A DNA stretch of 64,000 nt from Actinoallomurus sp963736325 (GTDB lineage Bacteria; Actinomycetota; Actinomycetes; Streptosporangiales; Streptosporangiaceae). The position numbers and the translations under genes were made by a program. Positions 43,422-53,856 of this stretch are shown here, piece after piece. Where the stretch lies: the NCBI GenBank assembly GCA_963736325.1, contig CAVTOG010000009.1, positions 62,001 to 126,000 on the forward strand, given 5' to 3'. Under the pieces are notes generated by a model that saw only the letters and a program-made list of their open reading frames with translations, did not search any database and was not told the DNA's origin. Each line of letters begins with the position of its first letter. Positions within the stretch are counted from its first letter, which is position 1.

Positions 43422-43528
43422 GTCCCAAGAGGGCCTTTGGCCTGCTGCCACGGCCAATATCCACCGGACAGGACTAGGCGGACTCTTCGGACAACCCTCT
43501 TGATTGGGGACTTGTCAGGCGGGTTATA

Positions 43529-43539
43529 GTCAGACTGAC
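43529..43539. promoter_or_regulatory. Palindrome GTCAGACTGAC before nadB
   Basis: A perfect 5-1-5 palindrome overlaps the 3' end of TATAGT (43525-43530), a possible -10 box, 28 bases before the nadB GTG. A TTGATT lies at 43500-43505, 19 bases from that -10. Placement suggests a repressor operator; the regulator is unknown. Confidence 0.4.
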
Positions 43540-43566
43540 GAAAACTCGCCTCCCCGAGGAGGGCAC

Positions 43567-45189
43567 GTGATCCCTCAGCGCCTGACCGCCGCACAGCCAG
43601 GCTGGACCCTCGATACCGACATCGTGGTGATCGGTTCCGGCATCGCCGGCCTCGTGGTGGCGCTGCGCGCCCGCGAGGCCGGCCGCGTGCTGCTCGTCAC
43701 CAAGGCCCTCATGGACGCCGGGTCCACGCGCTGGGCGCAGGGCGGCATCGCCGCGGCACTGCATGCCGACGACTCCCCGGACGACCACCTGCGTGACACG
43801 CTCACCGCCGGGGTGGGGATCTGTGACACCGAGGCCGTGCGCGTGCTCACCGCCGACGGGCCGGAGGCGGTGCGCGGGCTGATCGAGCTCGGCACGAACT
43901 TCGACCGCGGTGACAACGGGGCCATCGCGCTGACCCGCGAAGGCGGGCACCACCGGCGCCGTATCGCCCACGCGGGCGGTGACGCCACCGGTGCCGAGAT
44001 CAGCCGCGCCCTGCTCGCCGCGACCAAGGATGCCGGGATCGAGGTCGTCGAGCACGCCCTGGTCCTCGACCTTCTCATGGAGGACGGCCGCGCCGCGGGC
44101 GTCACGCTGCACGTCATGGGCGAGGGACGCCGCGACGGCGTCGGAGCCGTGAACGCGCGCGCGGTGATCCTCGCGACAGGCGGCATCGGCCAGGTCTTCG
44201 AGGCCACGACCAACCCCGAGGTCTCCACCGGTGACGGGCTCGCGCTCGCGCTGCGCGCCGGGGCGGAGATCGCCGATGTCGAGTTCGTGCAGTTCCACCC
44301 GACCGTGATGTGGCTGGGCGCCGACGCGCGTGGACGCCAGCCGCTGATCTCCGAGGCCGTACGCGGCGAGGGCGCCTTCCTGGTCGACGCCGATGGCGAG
44401 CGGTTCATGACCGGACGCCATCCGATGGCCGACCTCGCGCCCCGCGACGTCGTCGCCAAGGAGATCATGAAGCAGATGCAGTCGACCGGGGCGCCGTGCG
44501 CGTACCTCGACGGCCGCAACCTGGGGCCGAGCATCTGGGCGCAGCGGTTCCCGACCATCCTGGCCGCCTGCGAACGGCACGGCGTCGACCCGGTCACCGG
44601 CCTCATCCCGGTGGTCCCGGCCGCCCACTACGCGAGCGGCGGCATCCGTACGGACCTGGCGGGCCGCACCTCCGTGCCGGGCCTGTACGCCTGCGGCGAG
44701 GTCGCCTGCACCGGCGTGCACGGCGCGAACCGGCTCGCCTCCAACTCCCTGCTCGAAGGGCTCGTCTTCGCTCACCGGATCGGGGACGCCCTGCCCGGCG
44801 ACCTCGCCGCGAGTGAGCCGGCGACCGCGGCGGCCACACGATCGCCCCGTACCGCGCTGCTCGAACCCGGCGTACGCGGCGAGGTGCAGCGGATCATGAC
44901 CGCCTACGCCGGGGTGCTGCGGAGCGGGCCCGGCCTCGACCGTGCAGCAGCCGAACTGGCGGCGCTCGCGGAGCGTACGACCGACCTCCCTCGCACCGAG
45001 GCGTGGGAGGCCACCAACCTGCACACCGTCGCGTCGCTGATCGTGGCGGCCGCACGGCGGCGGGAGGAGACCCGCGGCAGCCACTGGCGAGAGGACTTCC
45101 CGGACGCGAGCGAGACGTGGCGGGGGCACCTGGTCTCCGTCCTCACCGGCGAAGACGTCACGACGACCTATGAAGCGGAGACGGCATGA
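43567..45189 (+). CDS. nadB: L-aspartate oxidase
   Basis: FAD enzyme oxidising aspartate to iminoaspartate, the first step of de novo NAD synthesis. 540 residues: dinucleotide-binding IVVIGSGIAGLVVALRAREA, the STRWAQGGIAAAL motif, VILATGGIGQVFEATTNPEV, EFVQFHPTVMW, the catalytic-Arg region HYASGGIRTDLAGRTSVPGL and YACGEVACTGVHGANRLASN. GTG 43567 has GAGGAGG five bases upstream. No nadA is visible in the window. Stop overlaps the nadC ATG by four bases. Confidence 0.96.
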   Translation: MIPQRLTAAQPGWTLDTDIVVIGSGIAGLVVALRAREAGRVLLVTKALMDAGSTRWAQGGIAAALHADDSPDDHLRDTLTAGVGICDTEAVRVLTADGPEAVRGLIELGTNFDRGDNGAIALTREGGHHRRRIAHAGGDATGAEISRALLAATKDAGIEVVEHALVLDLLMEDGRAAGVTLHVMGEGRRDGVGAVNARAVILATGGIGQVFEATTNPEVSTGDGLALALRAGAEIADVEFVQFHPTVMWLGADARGRQPLISEAVRGEGAFLVDADGERFMTGRHPMADLAPRDVVAKEIMKQMQSTGAPCAYLDGRNLGPSIWAQRFPTILAACERHGVDPVTGLIPVVPAAHYASGGIRTDLAGRTSVPGLYACGEVACTGVHGANRLASNSLLEGLVFAHRIGDALPGDLAASEPATAAATRSPRTALLEPGVRGEVQRIMTAYAGVLRSGPGLDRAAAELAALAERTTDLPRTEAWEATNLHTVASLIVAAARRREETRGSHWREDFPDASETWRGHLVSVLTGEDVTTTYEAETA

Positions 45190-46076
45190 ACGACGAACTG
45201 GCGGCGAGACTGCGCGAGGCCGGGCTGAATCCACAGGCTGTGGAGAACATCGTCCTGGTCGCGCTCGCCGAGGACGGCGACCGCGACGTCACCAGTGAGC
45301 CGATCTTCGACGCCGCCGAGCGGGCCAGCGCGGACCTGGTGGCGCGGCGGCCCGGAGTGGTCGCGGGCATTCCGGTCGCCGAGGTCGTCTTCGGCACCGT
45401 CGGCGACGTCAAGGTCGTCAGCCATGTGACGGACGGTGCCCGTGTGGCCGCCGGCGACGTCCTGCTCTCCGTGGAGGGACCGCTGCTGCCGCTGCTGCGC
45501 GCGGAGCGCACGGCGCTGAACCTCCTCACGCACCTGTCCGGCATCGCCACCCTCACCCGCGCGTGGGTGGACGCGGTCGCCGGCACGAAGGCGAAGGTGC
45601 GCGACACCCGCAAGACCCTGCCCGGCCTGCGCGCCCTGCAGAAGTACGCCGTCCGCTGCGGCGGAGGCGTCAACCACCGGATGTCGCTGAGCGACGCCGC
45701 GCTGATCAAGGACAACCACATCGCGGCGGCCGGTTCGGTCACCGCGGCGTTCACCGCCGTACGCGCTCCCGGCCTGCACGTCGAGGTCGAGTGCGACACG
45801 CTGGACCAGGTGCGCGAGGCCCTCGACGCGGGTGCGACGACCATCCTGCTGGACAACATGGGGCCCGACCGGCTCGCCGAGGCCGTACGCCTCACGGCCG
45901 GGCGCGCCGAGCTGGAGGCCAGCGGCGGGCTCGCCCTGGCAGGGGCCCGAGATGTGGCCGAGACCGGTGTCGACTACCTTGCGGTGGGGGTACTGACGCA
46001 CTCAGTGCCCGCACTGGACATCGGCCTTGACCTATCCCAGCGGGGACCTGATGCTGCTCACGATCGACGTCGGTAA
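45186..46076 (+). CDS. nadC: Nicotinate-nucleotide pyrophosphorylase (carboxylating)
   Basis: Converts quinolinate and PRPP to nicotinate mononucleotide. 296 residues: ALAEDGDRDVTSEPIF, ERTALNLLTHLSGIATLTRA, DTRKTLPGLRALQKYAVRCG, GGVNHRMSLSDAALIKDNHI, VEVECDTLDQVREALDAGAT and LEASGGLALAGARDVAETGV. The end overlaps the start of coaX by 26 bases in another frame, linking the NAD and CoA genes on one transcript. Confidence 0.96.
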   Translation: MNDELAARLREAGLNPQAVENIVLVALAEDGDRDVTSEPIFDAAERASADLVARRPGVVAGIPVAEVVFGTVGDVKVVSHVTDGARVAAGDVLLSVEGPLLPLLRAERTALNLLTHLSGIATLTRAWVDAVAGTKAKVRDTRKTLPGLRALQKYAVRCGGGVNHRMSLSDAALIKDNHIAAAGSVTAAFTAVRAPGLHVEVECDTLDQVREALDAGATTILLDNMGPDRLAEAVRLTAGRAELEASGGLALAGARDVAETGVDYLAVGVLTHSVPALDIGLDLSQRGPDAAHDRRR

Positions 46077-46842
46077 CACCCACACAGTCCTGGGCCTCTT
46101 CGAGGGCGAAGAGGTCATCGAACACTGGCGGATCAACACCGACGCTCGGCGCACGGCCGACGAGATCGCGGTGGTCCTCCAGGGGCTCGTGCAGCAGAGC
46201 CCGCTCCTCGCGGACACCGACATCAGCGGCATCGCCCTCTGCTCCACGGTGCCGTCCGTGCTGCACGAGATGCGGGAAATGTGCCGCCGCTACTACGGCG
46301 ACGTCGCCGCGGTGATCGTGGAGCCGGGCATCAAGACCGGCGTGCCGGTGCGGATGGACAATCCCAAAGAGGTCGGCTCCGACCGCATCATCAACACCCT
46401 GGCGACCACCCACATGTACGGCGGTCCGGCGGTCGTCGTCGACTTCGGCACGGCGACGACCTTCGACGCGGTCTCGGCCAAGGGCGAGTACGTCGGCGGC
46501 GCGATCGCACCGGGCATCGAGATCGCCGTCGACGCCCTGTCGGCCCGCGGCGCGCAACTGCACAAGGTCGAGCTCGTACGCCCTCGCAACGTGATCGGCA
46601 AGAGCACGGTCGAGGCCCTGCAGTCCGGCATCATCTTCGGCTTCGCCGGCCAGGTCGACGGCGTGGTCGACCGGATGACGGAGGAGCTGGCCGACAACCC
46701 CGAGGAGGTCACGGTGGTCGCCACGGGCGGCCTGGCGCCCCTCGTGCTCGAAGAGGCCCGCACGATCGACGTGTACGAGCCCTGGCTCACCCTCATCGGC
46801 CTGCGTCTCGTCTACGAACGCAACATCAGCGTCTCCACCTGA
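46051..46842 (+). CDS. coaX: Type III pantothenate kinase
   Basis: Phosphorylates pantothenate, the first committed step of CoA synthesis. 263 residues in the ASKHA fold: phosphate-1 motif LLTIDVGNTHTVLGLF, PVRMDNPKEVGSDRIINTLA, VVVDFGTATTFDAVSAKGEY and GGAIAPGIEIAVDALSARGA. ATG 46051 with GGGGA four bases upstream, inside the end of nadC. With panC and panD close by, it completes a vitamin B5/CoA cluster as in M. tuberculosis (Rv3602c-Rv3600c). Convergent with the next gene, no gap between stops. Confidence 0.96.
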   Translation: MLLTIDVGNTHTVLGLFEGEEVIEHWRINTDARRTADEIAVVLQGLVQQSPLLADTDISGIALCSTVPSVLHEMREMCRRYYGDVAAVIVEPGIKTGVPVRMDNPKEVGSDRIINTLATTHMYGGPAVVVDFGTATTFDAVSAKGEYVGGAIAPGIEIAVDALSARGAQLHKVELVRPRNVIGKSTVEALQSGIIFGFAGQVDGVVDRMTEELADNPEEVTVVATGGLAPLVLEEARTIDVYEPWLTLIGLRLVYERNISVST

Positions 46843-47319
46843 TCAGTAGTCGAGCCGTACCTCGAATTCGAACGTCGCGTTCAACACCTGCCGGCATTGG
46901 ATCTGGGCGTGGTGCCCGTCGCGGCCGAACGTGACGTAGCCGCCGTCACGGAAGCAGCGCCCCACGTCCTCCTTGGTCACGCCGGGACCGGCATCGTTCT
47001 CGATCCAGTCGGTGATGGCGTCGATCGGTGAGGGGGCGCAGGGGTAGGACGGCAGGCACTGCTCGGAGAAATGCAGGAAGCGCGCATGGTTGTCGCCGCC
47101 CTGGTCACCGCCCATGAACCTGCCCTGAGGCGCGGAGAGTTCCTGTGACCAGTCCTGGAGGGCCTTACGTGGCCGGTAGTCCTGCGAGTAGTAGATGACG
47201 CCTATGGTCGCGGCGCCCAACGCGCCGAGGGCGAGGAGGACGATCAGCGGGGCGAGATTGCGTTTTCGGGGCGGTGGAAGCCACGGCCTCGGCGGTCCGG
47301 CGTACGGGGGAGGATTCAT
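46843..47319 (-). CDS. Small membrane-anchored protein, unrecognised
   Basis: 158 residues: a Pro-rich start (NPPPYAGPPRPWLPPPRKRN), one helix (LAPLIVLLALGALGAATIGV) and an exterior domain of about 110 residues with four Cys (EQCLPSYPC, VGRCFRDGGYVTF, QIQCRQVL) that could form two disulfides. No family recognised. ATG 47319 chosen because the longer frame adds a Pro-free, non-matching leader. Stops directly against coaX and is divergent from lysS. Confidence 0.72.
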   Translation of the reverse strand: MNPPPYAGPPRPWLPPPRKRNLAPLIVLLALGALGAATIGVIYYSQDYRPRKALQDWSQELSAPQGRFMGGDQGGDNHARFLHFSEQCLPSYPCAPSPIDAITDWIENDAGPGVTKEDVGRCFRDGGYVTFGRDGHHAQIQCRQVLNATFEFEVRLDY

Positions 47320-47406
47320 CGGCGGCGATCTTACGTGCCTCGCACAGATCCGGAAGGCGGCAATGTGTTCGCGAGGCATGGCGAGCGGTCGGTAGCCTTC
47401 ATCTTC

Positions 47407-48894
47407 GTGAACGAGTCACATGATGATCTTCCGGAGCAGATGCGGATCCGCCGCGAGAAGGCGGAGCGGCTGCGCGAGAGCGGGGTGGACCCGTACGCGC
47501 TCGGGTTCCCGCGCACGGCCACGATCGCCGAGGTCCGTAAGGAACACCCGGACCTGGAGCCTGGCACCTCGACCGGGACGAAGGTCGGGGTCACCGGCCG
47601 CGTCATGCTGGCACGCAACACCGGCAAGCTGTGCTTCGCGACGATCCGCGACGGCAGCGGTGACATCCAGGTCATGTTGTCCCTCGCCAACGTCGGCGAG
47701 GAGGCCCTCGAATCCTGGAAGCGCGACATCGACCTCGGCGACCAGGTCGGTGTCGAGGGCGAGGTCATCACGTCCAAGCGCGGCGAGCTGTCCGTCATGG
47801 CCGACCGGTTCGCGCTCACGTCCAAGTGCCTGCGCCCGCTGCCCGAGAAGCACGCCGGCCTGACCGACCCCGAGGCCCGCGTACGCCTCCGCTACGTCGA
47901 CCTGATCGTCAACGACGAGGCACGGCGGATGGCGCGGCTGCGCAGTGACACGGTCCGCGGCATCCGCGACTACCTCACAGGCCGGGAGTACCTCGAGGTC
48001 GAGACCCCGATGCTCCAGCCGATCCACGGCGGGGCCGCCGCACGGCCGTTCGTGACGCACATCAACGCGTACGACATGGACCTCTACCTGCGCATCGCGA
48101 TCGAGCTGTACCTCAAGCGGCTCGTCGTCGGCGGCATCGAGAAGGTCTTCGAGATCAGCCGTACGTTCCGCAACGAGGGCGCCGACTCCACGCACAACCC
48201 CGAGTTCACGATGCTCGAGGCGTACGAGGCGTACGGCGACTACAACACGATGGCGACCCTCACCCGCGAGCTGTACCAGGCCGCGGTCGTCGCCGCGCTC
48301 GGCACGACCGTCGTCCAGCACGGAGACCACGAGGTCGACCTGGGCGGCAAGGAGTGGCCGCAGGTCACGCTCTACGGCGCGGTGTCGGAGGCGGTGGGCG
48401 AGGAGCTCACCACCGAGACCCCCATCGACCAGGTCCGCAAGCTGTTCGACCTGCGCGAGCTGACCTTCGACCCGGCGTGGGGCCAGGGCCGGCTCGTCCA
48501 GGAGCTGTTCGAGGAGCTGGTCGAGCACACGCTGATCCAGCCGACGTTCGTTCGCGACTACCCGCTGGAGACCTCGCCGCTGACCCGCCAGCACCGCGAC
48601 AACCCGCTCCTGACCGAGAAGTGGGACCTCATCGGGTTCGGCACGGAGCTGGGCACGGCGTACTCCGAGCTGATCGACCCGATCGAGCAGCGCCGTCGCC
48701 TGACCGAGCAGTCGATGCTCGCGGCGGGCGGCGACCCGGAGGCCATGCAGCTGGACGAGGACTTCCTGCGGGCCCTGGAGTACGCCATGCCCCCGACGGG
48801 CGGCGTCGGCATCGGAATCGACCGGATGATCATGGCTTTCACCGGCAAGAACATCCGCGAGACCATCCTGTTCCCGCTGGTCAAGCCGGAGTAG
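47407..48894 (+). CDS. lysS: Lysine--tRNA ligase, class II
   Basis: Charges tRNA-Lys. 495 residues: OB-fold anticodon domain (VGVTGRVMLARNTGKLCFAT; IRDGSGDIQVML) and class II core with motif 1 (GREYLEVETPMLQPIHGGAA), motif 2 (FEISRTFRNEGADSTHNPEF) and motif 3 (PPTGGVGIGIDRMIMAFTGK). No fused membrane domain, unlike mycobacterial LysX; the MprF-like protein near 25 kb is separate. GTG 47407 fits the family N-terminus. The 3' end overlaps the convergent kinase gene by 14 bases. Confidence 0.96.
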   Translation: MNESHDDLPEQMRIRREKAERLRESGVDPYALGFPRTATIAEVRKEHPDLEPGTSTGTKVGVTGRVMLARNTGKLCFATIRDGSGDIQVMLSLANVGEEALESWKRDIDLGDQVGVEGEVITSKRGELSVMADRFALTSKCLRPLPEKHAGLTDPEARVRLRYVDLIVNDEARRMARLRSDTVRGIRDYLTGREYLEVETPMLQPIHGGAAARPFVTHINAYDMDLYLRIAIELYLKRLVVGGIEKVFEISRTFRNEGADSTHNPEFTMLEAYEAYGDYNTMATLTRELYQAAVVAALGTTVVQHGDHEVDLGGKEWPQVTLYGAVSEAVGEELTTETPIDQVRKLFDLRELTFDPAWGQGRLVQELFEELVEHTLIQPTFVRDYPLETSPLTRQHRDNPLLTEKWDLIGFGTELGTAYSELIDPIEQRRRLTEQSMLAAGGDPEAMQLDEDFLRALEYAMPPTGGVGIGIDRMIMAFTGKNIRETILFPLVKPE

Positions 48895-49705
48895 CCGAGG
48901 AGCGTCGGCCCCGACGGTGCCCCAGCCAGCGCTCGGCGGCGTCGGCCATGGCCGCTGGCCAGGCAGCGTCCGGCCGGCGGTCGGCCAGCGTGGTGTACAA
49001 GCGCAGGTTCGCCGCGGCGAACACCAGCACGGCCATGGGGTCGGCGTTCTTCCAGGCGGGCAAGGCCTGCGCCTGGGTTTCAGCGGAGGCGGGGCTGTGA
49101 CCGGCCGCGATGAGCTGGACGACAAGGCAGGCCGGGTCGATGAACGCGGCCCCGCGAGTGGGCCAGGACCAGTCGACGGCCCACGAGGTCTGGTCACCGA
49201 CGAGCAGGTTCCCAGGGTTGACGTCGGTGTACAGCAGCGCGTCCCCGCGCAGCAGCTCGGCGTCGGCCGGGCCGGGGGTGTGACGGTCCCAGCGGGTCTC
49301 CGGCCAGTCGGCGGCGACGGCGGGCAGCGGCAGATCACCGATCCGGGCCAGCAGGTCGAACACCGCGGGCAGGTCAGGTGAGCCGGGCGTGAAGTCGGCG
49401 GCCCGGCCAGGGACGACCTCGAAACCGAGCACGACCCAGGCGTCGTCCTGTGCCTGCCAGCGCAGCGCGGGAGAGATCGGCCGGACGTACGGGTTGATCA
49501 GACCTTCGCGGATCAGCGAGTCGCGACGACCGCCGGGCCAGTTGGGGACGGCCTTGACGAAGACCGCCCCGTTCTCACAGTCCACCACGACCGTACTGGC
49601 CGAGCCATGGCCGCCGGAAGAAGGCCGTACCCCCGTCACATGTCCGGTATGGGAGCGGATCGTCGCCATGAACTCCGGCATCTCCGTGACGGGGGGCTGG
49701 TCCAC
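48881..49705 (-). CDS. APH-family phosphotransferase
   Basis: 274-residue kinase-like protein with the APH catalytic segments LLRGDALLYTDVNPGNLLVG and SWAVDWSWPTRGAAFIDPAC, in which Asp and Asn of the catalytic loop are kept and the metal-binding Asp is in AVDWSWP. Unlike the first phosphotransferase in the window it reads TDVNPGN rather than HGD. Substrate unknown; members next to HTH/DUF397 cassettes are common in actinomycetes. GTG or ATG near 49705. Confidence 0.83.
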   Translation of the reverse strand: MDQPPVTEMPEFMATIRSHTGHVTGVRPSSGGHGSASTVVVDCENGAVFVKAVPNWPGGRRDSLIREGLINPYVRPISPALRWQAQDDAWVVLGFEVVPGRAADFTPGSPDLPAVFDLLARIGDLPLPAVAADWPETRWDRHTPGPADAELLRGDALLYTDVNPGNLLVGDQTSWAVDWSWPTRGAAFIDPACLVVQLIAAGHSPASAETQAQALPAWKNADPMAVLVFAAANLRLYTTLADRRPDAAWPAAMADAAERWLGHRRGRRSSATPA

Positions 49706-49787
49706 GGCGACGTCCTCCTCTTCTCCGCACGGAAGTCGCGGCGGGAGGACATCAACGAGACTGTGAGGCTAGTTCAGCGAGGGGTGG

Positions 49788-50251
49788 TCAATGAGGGACG
49801 CCCAGGCCGGGCACGTACTCGTTGTGATCGATCCCACGGCCCCACACCGCCTCGAACGCCGCTACGCAGTACGCGATCAGGTCGGCGTCGGTGGCGAGTT
49901 CTTTCAGCGTCGGGGCGCCGTTGCCATCGTGGTGGTTCCACATCAGCAATTCGCTGTCGAAGACCCAGAAGTCGGTGCCGGGGAGGGACAGGTCCTTTGC
50001 GCGGTGACGCCCCGCGCAGTGACTTCCCGCAGCAGACTCAGCCACGGCCGCCACCAGGAGGCGGGGTTGGCCGGATCATCGCGATGTCCGGCTTTCCACG
50101 CCAGATACTCCTCATCCTCGGCGTCCACGGCGTATTGATCGCGCATCTCCAGATGCACCGCCCAAGACGCGCACCGCCCCAGCAGCTCAGCCGGTGTCGG
50201 AACCTTCTCCGGTACCGCGCTCCGCAGCGGGCTGGGCGGCTCGGCTCGCAT
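49788..50251 (-). pseudogene. Frameshifted, internally deleted DUF6879-type gene
   Basis: Two frames carry the two ends of a DUF6879-like protein. Upstream: LEMRDQYAVDAEDEEYLAWK and ASWWRPWLSLLREVTARG. Downstream in another frame: GTDFWVFDSELLMWNHHDGN and ending YVPGLGVPH. The central segment that normally follows the REV..ARG helix is missing, and the join changes frame, so no full protein can be made. DUF6879 genes normally accompany Scr1-type HTH and DUF397 genes, which lie just upstream here. Confidence 0.65.
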
Positions 50252-50489
50252 CCATGGCCTCCTGGACGAGGGGGAACATCGTGACCGGCAGTCGCCCCAG
50301 CACCTCATGCCTGGGCACACCATCCTGGCCAGAGGCCCGGATTAACGCGCCGACCTCGGACTCGCCGGTGATCTGCAGGAGCTGGAACACCAGACTCCCG
50401 TCGACCTCATCCACCCACACCGAGGGCGAGTCCCCGTCCTTGCTCGGCGGATCCTTGCCGATGAAGCGTGGTGAGAACGGCACGGCCAT
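50187..50489 (-). CDS. Small unrecognised protein of the Scr1/DUF397 cassette
   Basis: 100 residues, MAVPFSPRFIGKDPPSKDGD at the start, then VWVDEVDGSLVFQLLQITGE, mostly acidic and without Cys or membrane segments. GGAGG lies just upstream, five bases before ATG 50489 (ATG 50492 is adjacent). The end overlaps the start region of the broken DUF6879 gene by about 65 bases. I do not recognise the family; the placement in the cassette suggests a partner protein. Confidence 0.6.
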   Translation of the reverse strand: MAVPFSPRFIGKDPPSKDGDSPSVWVDEVDGSLVFQLLQITGESEVGALIRASGQDGVPRHEVLGRLPVTMFPLVQEAMDASRAAQPAAERGTGEGSDTG

Positions 50490-50578
50490 CATGACCTCCA
50501 ACGCCGGAAGAGTGTTCGTGTGTGACCTACTGCTCTTGAACTGGATCCTGCGCCGACGATCTTCGGTGACACGAGTGG

Positions 50579-50674
50579 TCAGGCTTGTGCGAGATCGGTG
50601 TCGGACCAGACCGTGACCTCGACACAGTTCGATTCACCCTGTGCGCTGCGGGCGCTCTTGCGCCACTGCTCCAT
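50579..50674 (-). pseudogene. Truncated DUF397 gene
   Basis: A 31-codon frame starting MEQWRKSARSAQGESNCVEV, then TVWSDTDLAQA and a stop. The W-R-K-S-x-R-S...C-V-E-V pattern is the N-terminal half of DUF397; the RDSK...L.F...W..F half is absent. It begins five bases after the HTH gene stop, the normal order in these cassettes. Probably a decayed partner; a functional mini-protein cannot be excluded. Confidence 0.65.
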
Positions 50675-50679
50675 GCTGG

Positions 50680-51471
50680 TCAGACCTCTTCCGCGTATGC
50701 CTGGATCATCTCGGTCGACATGTCCGGTGGCAATGCTAACGCGGCGAGTTGTTCGAACGCCTGTTGTGCTCGGAAGACCTCAGCAGCAGTGTCGATGACC
50801 TGGTCGCGTGCCCAGCCGTCGGCGTAGGCGACATCCGGTTCGTCGGGCAGCCGCATGATGATCAGCGGGCCACCGACCGAATCGTGCGAGCCGACCGAAA
50901 GCGGCAGAACCTGAACGGTCACGCTCGGACGTGGCGTGGTCAGCGCGGTGAGCTGACCACGCATGACATCCGAATCGCCGATTCGGCGGCACAGCACGGC
51001 TTCGTCAATGATCGAGTGCAGGCGAGTGGGTGACTCGCGGTCGAAGATTTCCTGCCGTTGTATGCGGATTCGAACGAGGCGTTCGATCTCGTTCGGCGAG
51101 AGGCTGCGTCCTGGGACCTGATTGATCGCGCGGGCGTACGCCTCCGTCTGGAGCAGGCCTGGAACGATCCGCATGTCGTACTCGCCGATCGAGCTGGCCT
51201 GTTGTTCGAGTTCCAAGAGGTCGCCGAAAGGGGTGCTGTCTTCGCGGGCCTGCTCAGCGAGGCCGGCCATGACACCGGGGAGGCCGAAGAGGGCGTCGGT
51301 GTGTTCGCCGAAGCCGGGGGGCGGTTTGCGGCGGCCCTGCTCGATCGAAGTGATCGTCCATACCGACCAGGGGACGCGGTCCGCCAACTCCTCGCGTGCC
51401 CAGCCCAGGCGTTCGCGGTGTCTGCGTAGTTCGGTGCCGAAGTAGGAGGTGAAGCCTCCGGATGCTGTCAC
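50680..51471 (-). CDS. Scr1-family HTH regulator (XRE HTH + DUF5753)
   Basis: 263 residues: N-terminal XRE-type HTH (LRRHRERLGWAREELADRVP, WSVWTITSIEQGRRKP) and a C-terminal DUF5753 ligand-type domain (IVPGLLQTEAYARAINQVPG; LHSIIDEAVLCRRIGDSDVM; VQVLPLSVGSHDSVGGPLII). These regulators pair with DUF397 proteins in streptomycetes and are proposed antitoxin-like or developmental regulators. GTG 51471 has AAGGAA about ten bases upstream. It is intact while its DUF397 and DUF6879 neighbours are broken. Confidence 0.88.
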   Translation of the reverse strand: MTASGGFTSYFGTELRRHRERLGWAREELADRVPWSVWTITSIEQGRRKPPPGFGEHTDALFGLPGVMAGLAEQAREDSTPFGDLLELEQQASSIGEYDMRIVPGLLQTEAYARAINQVPGRSLSPNEIERLVRIRIQRQEIFDRESPTRLHSIIDEAVLCRRIGDSDVMRGQLTALTTPRPSVTVQVLPLSVGSHDSVGGPLIIMRLPDEPDVAYADGWARDQVIDTAAEVFRAQQAFEQLAALALPPDMSTEMIQAYAEEV

Positions 51472-51795
51472 TGGTACCGGTTCCTTGTACACGGGCGGAG
51501 AGCGTCCGCGCGTACGGACCATTCCTCTTTCTCACCGTAATCATTCGGTGACAACCTCGTCGGCAAGACCCAGGCAGAGGAGGTCGAAATGTTCGGGAAG
51601 TCCCGAGACGTGACGATCCATACGTACGTGCATGTGGCCGCTGATACGCGGATCCGTATCGTCCGGCACGAAGAGGAGGATGGAGACGACATCATCTCGG
51701 TCCGGTTCGGCGATGAGGACTGTGTGCTCGAATTGGACGACGGCGTGGTGCCACGTCTCGTACGGGCGTTGAAGGACGGGCGGCGTCCGCAACGG

Positions 51796-52968
<1,173 letters not shown>

Positions 52969-52999
52969 GATTTCGGGCTATCTCGTCAGAAAAACCACG

Positions 53000-53767
53000 T
53001 CAAGGGTGAAGGAGGTGATGGGCGGAGTATTCGATCCGCTCGCGCGCCTGCATGAGGAGGGCCGGGATCTCGCGCTCGCGCCCTTCGATCAGCCGCGTCA
53101 CCGGGATCGAGACGCTGATCGCGTCGCGCGCGGGCCGCTGCAGGCGCAGGGCGACGCCGAAGCAGCAGACGCCGGAGCTGTTCTCCTCGCGGTCGATGGC
53201 GTAGCCGCGCTCGCGGACGCGCCGTAGGTCGGCGCGGAGGGCCTCGTGGTCGGTGAGGGTGTGCTCGGTCTGGCGTTCCAGCTCGTCGGCGAGGATCGGG
53301 GCGGGCCGGTCGGCGAGGAGGGCCTTGCCGAGCGAGGTGCTGTGGGCCGGCATGCGCCGCCCGACGCGTACGACGGGCCGGAGGCTGTGCCGTGACGGAC
53401 GCGAGGACAGGTCGACCACGTCGTAGTCGTCTAGCCGGCCGAAGTGGACGGTCTCGCCGGTGACCTCGGCGAGCCATTCGAGGGTCTCGTGCGCCATGCC
53501 GACCACGGGGTCGCCGTCGATGTAGGAGGCGCCGACGAGCAGGGCACGCATCCCGATGCGGTAGAGGGTGCCCGTAGGGTCGGTCTCCACCCAGCCGAGC
53601 TGTACGAGCGTTCTCAGGAGCGCGTACAGGCTGCTCTTGGGGTAACCGAGCTCCTGCTGGATCTGCGTGAGGCTGTACATGCCGCCCTGGCGGGCGAAGA
53701 AGTCGAGCAGGGCGACCGTTCTCGTCGCGGATTTCACGCCTGGCGCGGTCGTCTCGGATGCGTCCAT
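53000..53767 (-). CDS. IclR-family transcriptional regulator
   Basis: 255 residues: winged HTH (VALLDFFARQGGMYSLTQIQ, LGYPKSSLYALLRTLVQLGW) and a GAF-like IclR effector domain (ETLEWLAEVTGETVHFGRLD; VGRRMPAHSTSLGKALLADR; GVCCFGVALRLQRPARDAIS). ATG 53767 has GGAGGGG five bases upstream. Divergent from the MsiK-type ATPase gene, with a palindrome in the shared intergenic region, so control of that gene is likely. Confidence 0.92.
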   Translation of the reverse strand: MDASETTAPGVKSATRTVALLDFFARQGGMYSLTQIQQELGYPKSSLYALLRTLVQLGWVETDPTGTLYRIGMRALLVGASYIDGDPVVGMAHETLEWLAEVTGETVHFGRLDDYDVVDLSSRPSRHSLRPVVRVGRRMPAHSTSLGKALLADRPAPILADELERQTEHTLTDHEALRADLRRVRERGYAIDREENSSGVCCFGVALRLQRPARDAISVSIPVTRLIEGREREIPALLMQARERIEYSAHHLLHP

Positions 53768-53856
53768 CCCAGCCCCTCCGGGGCGTCCGCAGCGCCGCCC
53801 CACGCGTGTTCCGGCGAACGCGCCGGAGCCGTCGCATAGCCTAGTCGAAATAGGTC

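Noticed and set aside
43512..43530. TTGTCA plus TATAGT as a nadB promoter
   Set aside because: Only seven bases separate the two elements; the TTGATT at 43500 is better placed although weak.
47416..49338. 640-codon minus-strand frame opposite lysS and into the kinase gene
   Set aside because: Shadow of lysS; no start signal and no domain.
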